A DNA stretch of 26,049 nucleotides from Pseudomonadota bacterium (lineage in GTDB: Bacteria; Pseudomonadota; Alphaproteobacteria; Rhizobiales; Xanthobacteraceae). This document shows positions 24,025 to 26,049 of this stretch, one piece after another (position 1 is the first letter of the stretch; each line of letters starts with the position of its first letter). Made by a program: the position numbers and the translations under genes. Below the pieces are notes generated by a model, which saw nothing but the letters and a program-made list of their open reading frames with translations, had not been told where the DNA came from and did no database searches. The DNA lies in contig JAEYAU010000114.1 in the NCBI GenBank assembly GCA_023404705.1, forward strand, positions 1 through 26,049, in the 5' to 3' direction.

Positions 24025-24843
24025 TCATTCCGCCGCGACGCGATGCGCGCGGGCGTAGTCGAGCAAGGCCTCGTCCGGCACGGGCGCGATCGGCGTGAAG
24101 TCGCGATGCGCGATGAACTCGGGCCGCGTGAACTTGGTGATGTGGTTCGAGACGGCGCAGAGCGTCAGGTAGACGATCTTGCGCGGGTAGGGCGTGATGT
24201 TTGGCGGCGAGGCGTGCACCAGGTTGCCGTGGAACATCAGCACGGAGCCTGGCCGGCCGGTCGGCGCGACGATGCCGGTGCCGCCGGCCGGCGCGGCCTC
24301 CTCGCAGAGCCGCGTCACGGTTTCCTTGTCGAGGGTCCAGAGCGGATATGAGGTGGTCGCCTTGTCGTGACCGGCCTGCAGGGTGCCGTGACGATGGCTC
24401 TTCGGGATCAGCATCAGCGGTCCGTTGATCGGCATCACCTCGTCGAGGAAGACCGAGATGTTCATTGCGCGCGGCTCGGGCATGCCGTCGTCGCGCGCCC
24501 AGGTGCCGTAGTCCTGATGCCACTGCCAGACGTCGCCCTCGAAGGCCGCCTTGGCGTTGATCTTGAACTGATGAACGTAGAGCTCCTCGCCGAAGAGCTG
24601 GCGCAGCGGCTCGACGAGACGCGGATGATGCGCGAGCAGGCGGAACACCTCGCTGAAGGTGTGGGCCGCGAACGCGGTGCGCGGCGCGCCGGTCTTCTCG
24701 CGCCACACCTCCTGCCGCTCCTGCTTCAGGATCGTATCGGCCTCGGTCCGCATCAGCGCGACCTCGTCCTCGGAGAAGCAGCTCGGGAAGAACAGATAGC
24801 CTTGCTCGTCGAACTGACGCAGCTGTTCGGCGCTGAGCCTCAT
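24025..24843 (-). CDS. EctD-like Fe(II)/2-oxoglutarate dioxygenase (PhyH superfamily)
   Basis: A 272-residue oxygenase resembling ectoine 5-hydroxylase along its length. His109-x-Asp111 (WQWHQDYGTW) and His210 form the iron triad; Arg221 in NITPYPR, eleven residues after the last histidine as in EctD, should bind 2-oxoglutarate. NGPLMLIPKSH and GIVAPTGRPGS are nearly as in EctD. However, the EctD signature WHSDFETWH reads WHQDYGTWA here, and no ectoine biosynthesis genes are nearby, so hydroxylation of another small amino-acid-like compound (for example proline) is equally possible. GGAGG seven bases before ATG 24843 is an excellent ribosome-binding site. TATACT at 24903-24898 on the minus strand could be its -10, but no good -35 is present. 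Confidence 0.88.
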   Translation of the reverse strand: MRLSAEQLRQFDEQGYLFFPSCFSEDEVALMRTEADTILKQERQEVWREKTGAPRTAFAAHTFSEVFRLLAHHPRLVEPLRQLFGEELYVHQFKINAKAAFEGDVWQWHQDYGTWARDDGMPEPRAMNISVFLDEVMPINGPLMLIPKSHRHGTLQAGHDKATTSYPLWTLDKETVTRLCEEAAPAGGTGIVAPTGRPGSVLMFHGNLVHASPPNITPYPRKIVYLTLCAVSNHITKFTRPEFIAHRDFTPIAPVPDEALLDYARAHRVAAE

Positions 24844-24940
24844 AGGATGTCCTCCGAATTCTTGTCGGCCGTCCGGTTCCGGGGCGGCATTGTCTGCAGT
24901 ATAGCGCGTTCCGAGGCACGATGCGCGGAGGCATTCTCAT

Positions 24941-25064
24941 CGTCATCCCGGAAGCCGCGCAGCGGCTGTCCGGGATCCATATCCCCTGTGGTCGTGATGC
25001 GGGTAGACAGGGGGTATGGATCCCGGCTCTCGCGCGTGCTTCGCACGGCTCGGCCGGGATGACG
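24941..25064. repeat. Palindromic intergenic repeat element (124 bp)
   Basis: The element is bounded by perfect 11-base inverted repeats, CGTCATCCCGG (24941-24951) and CCGGGATGACG (25054-25064). It contains an inner pair of 19-base inverted repeats with one mismatch (24970-24988 and 25008-25026). The arms also have small hairpins: GCCG/CGGC at the left, and CGTGC-TTC-GCACG at the right. No frame is conserved across it. It resembles the dispersed palindromic repeats with GTCATTCCGG-type ends seen between genes in Bradyrhizobium-like genomes, and could be a non-autonomous mobile element. Only this copy was seen in the window. Confidence 0.75.
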
Positions 25065-25076
25065 CTGAGGTCCGAC

Positions 25077-26049
25077 CTACTCGACGGAAATATTCGCGGC
25101 CTTGATCACGGCACCCCATTTCGCGATCTCGCCAGGCAGCATGGCGGCGAGAGCCGCGGGCGGCTTGAGCGCGAGTGTCATGCCTTGCGCGGCGATCACG
25201 GATTTCGCCTGCTCGCGCGAAAGCGCGGTCGCGATCGCCTGGTAGAGGCGTTGCGCCGCGGCGTCCGGCGTCCTTGCGGGCGCGAACAGCGCGAACCAGG
25301 CATCGGCCTCGACGCCTGTGACGCCCGCTTCCTGCAAGGTCGTGACGTCCGGCAGGGCCTCGGCGCGCTTGGGGCTGGCCATCGCGAGGGCCTTCATGTC
25401 GCCGGCCTTGATCTGGCTGATCACGCTCGGCAGCGTGGCGAAGCTCATGTCGATGCGGCCAGCGACGATCTCGGTGACCAGCGGCGCGGCGCCGCGGAAC
25501 GGCACATGCAGCACGTCGACGCCGGCGCGGATCTTGAACAGCTCGGCCGTGAGATGCGAGGCAGAGCCGGGGCCGGTGGAGCCGCAGGTGAGCGCGCCCG
25601 GCTTCTGCTTCGCCAGGGCGACGAGCTCGGCCGTGCTGCTCACGCCGAGATCCTTCTTCACGACGAGCGCGTGCGGCACCTCGGTGAGGCCGGCAACTGG
25701 CGCGAAGTCCTTCGCGGCATCGTAGGGACAGTTCTTCAACAGGCTCTGGTTCGTCGCGTGGGTCTGATTGGTGCCGAGCACGAGCGTATGGCCGTCGGGC
25801 TCCGCGCGCATTACGGCGACGCTGCCGATCACGCCTGAGCCGCCGGGACGGTTCTCGACCACGATCGCCTGACCGAGCTCGGCTTGCGCGTGTTGCGAGA
25901 TCAGGCGCGCGAGCACATCGACCGGGCCGCCCGCCGGATAGGGGACGACGATTGTGATGGTGCGGCTGGGAAAGGTCTGGGCGTAGAGTGGACCGGTAAG
26001 TGAGCCGGCGGATGCGCCGGCGAGGGCCCCCCCCGCCGGGCGCCCGGGG
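25077..26049 (-). CDS. Bug/TctC tripartite tricarboxylate transporter substrate-binding protein, 5' end missing
   Basis: The frame runs from the right window edge to a stop at 25077; the true start codon lies beyond 26049. The visible N-terminus is the end of a signal peptide (GALAGASAGSLTGPLYAQ), followed by the TFPSRTITIVVPYPAGGPVD segment diagnostic of Bug-family periplasmic binding proteins. VVENRPGGSGVIG, GHTLVLG, the DFAPVAGL segment, GSTGPGSASHL and HVPFRGAAPLVTEI are further family motifs. These proteins capture carboxylates or related small molecules, either for TctAB permeases or as extracytoplasmic sensors. No TctAB gene is visible, and the ligand is unknown. The interval starting at the internal GTG 25916 is too short to be the real gene. 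Confidence 0.93.
   Translation of the reverse strand, partial: PGRPAGGALAGASAGSLTGPLYAQTFPSRTITIVVPYPAGGPVDVLARLISQHAQAELGQAIVVENRPGGSGVIGSVAVMRAEPDGHTLVLGTNQTHATNQSLLKNCPYDAAKDFAPVAGLTEVPHALVVKKDLGVSSTAELVALAKQKPGALTCGSTGPGSASHLTAELFKIRAGVDVLHVPFRGAAPLVTEIVAGRIDMSFATLPSVISQIKAGDMKALAMASPKRAEALPDVTTLQEAGVTGVEADAWFALFAPARTPDAAAQRLYQAIATALSREQAKSVIAAQGMTLALKPPAALAAMLPGEIAKWGAVIKAANISVE

Noticed and set aside
24898..24926. TATACT as the promoter of the EctD-like gene
   Set aside because: The -10-like hexamer is good, but the expected -35 position reads GCGCAT on the minus strand; too weak to list as a feature.

Overview
The window is GC-rich DNA with strongly GC-biased third codon positions. 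The gene content points to an alphaproteobacterium, most likely Rhizobiales (Bradyrhizobium / Xanthobacteraceae-like): PAS_7-GGDEF-EAL proteins, a Bug/TctC binding protein, DUF486, Cys-rich CWC and YkuD proteins, giant type I secreted adhesins, and a CtrA-type TTAA-N7-TTAA box. This is inferred from gene families; no rRNA or marker gene is present. There are no tRNAs, CRISPR arrays or insertion sequences.

Left part (1-12136, plus strand): the 3' end of a PDZ-domain protease-like gene, then two tandem paralogous giant adhesins of 1893 and 1867 residues. Both have the same N-terminal domain with a PAAG di-alanine motif near residue 115, T1SS-143 domain(s), cadherin-like modules, RTX nonapeptides and a nearly identical C-terminal type I secretion signal. 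The second also carries an FG-GAP beta-propeller that interrupts one cadherin-like module. The two upstream regions are diverged copies of each other, with a shared promoter-like block. No type I exporter is encoded here.

Middle (12278-16286, plus strand): a phytanoyl-CoA dioxygenase-family enzyme and a cytoplasmic protein with four PAS_7 domains plus GGDEF and EAL domains, which makes or degrades cyclic di-GMP. Cyclic di-GMP commonly controls surface adhesins, but a direct link to the two adhesins is only inferred.

Minus-strand envelope cluster (16308-18818): two adjacent paralogous secreted SH3-like proteins whose stop and start are four bases apart, a small Cys-rich CWC protein and a YkuD L,D-transpeptidase. 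A divergent DUF486 membrane protein follows on the plus strand (19000-19350). The divergent gap holds a CRP-like palindrome.

Right part (19379-26049, all minus strand): an ABCB-type exporter, a PQQ-dependent sugar dehydrogenase, a small two-helix membrane protein preceded by a textbook CtrA box, a glutathione S-transferase, an EctD-like dioxygenase, a palindromic intergenic repeat, and a truncated Bug/TctC binding protein running off the end. These look like independent single genes with their own signals.

The most interesting points are the twin-adhesin locus with duplicated promoters and possible LapG-type cleavage sites, the nested propeller, and the CtrA-like boxes at the adhesin promoters and at the small membrane protein gene.
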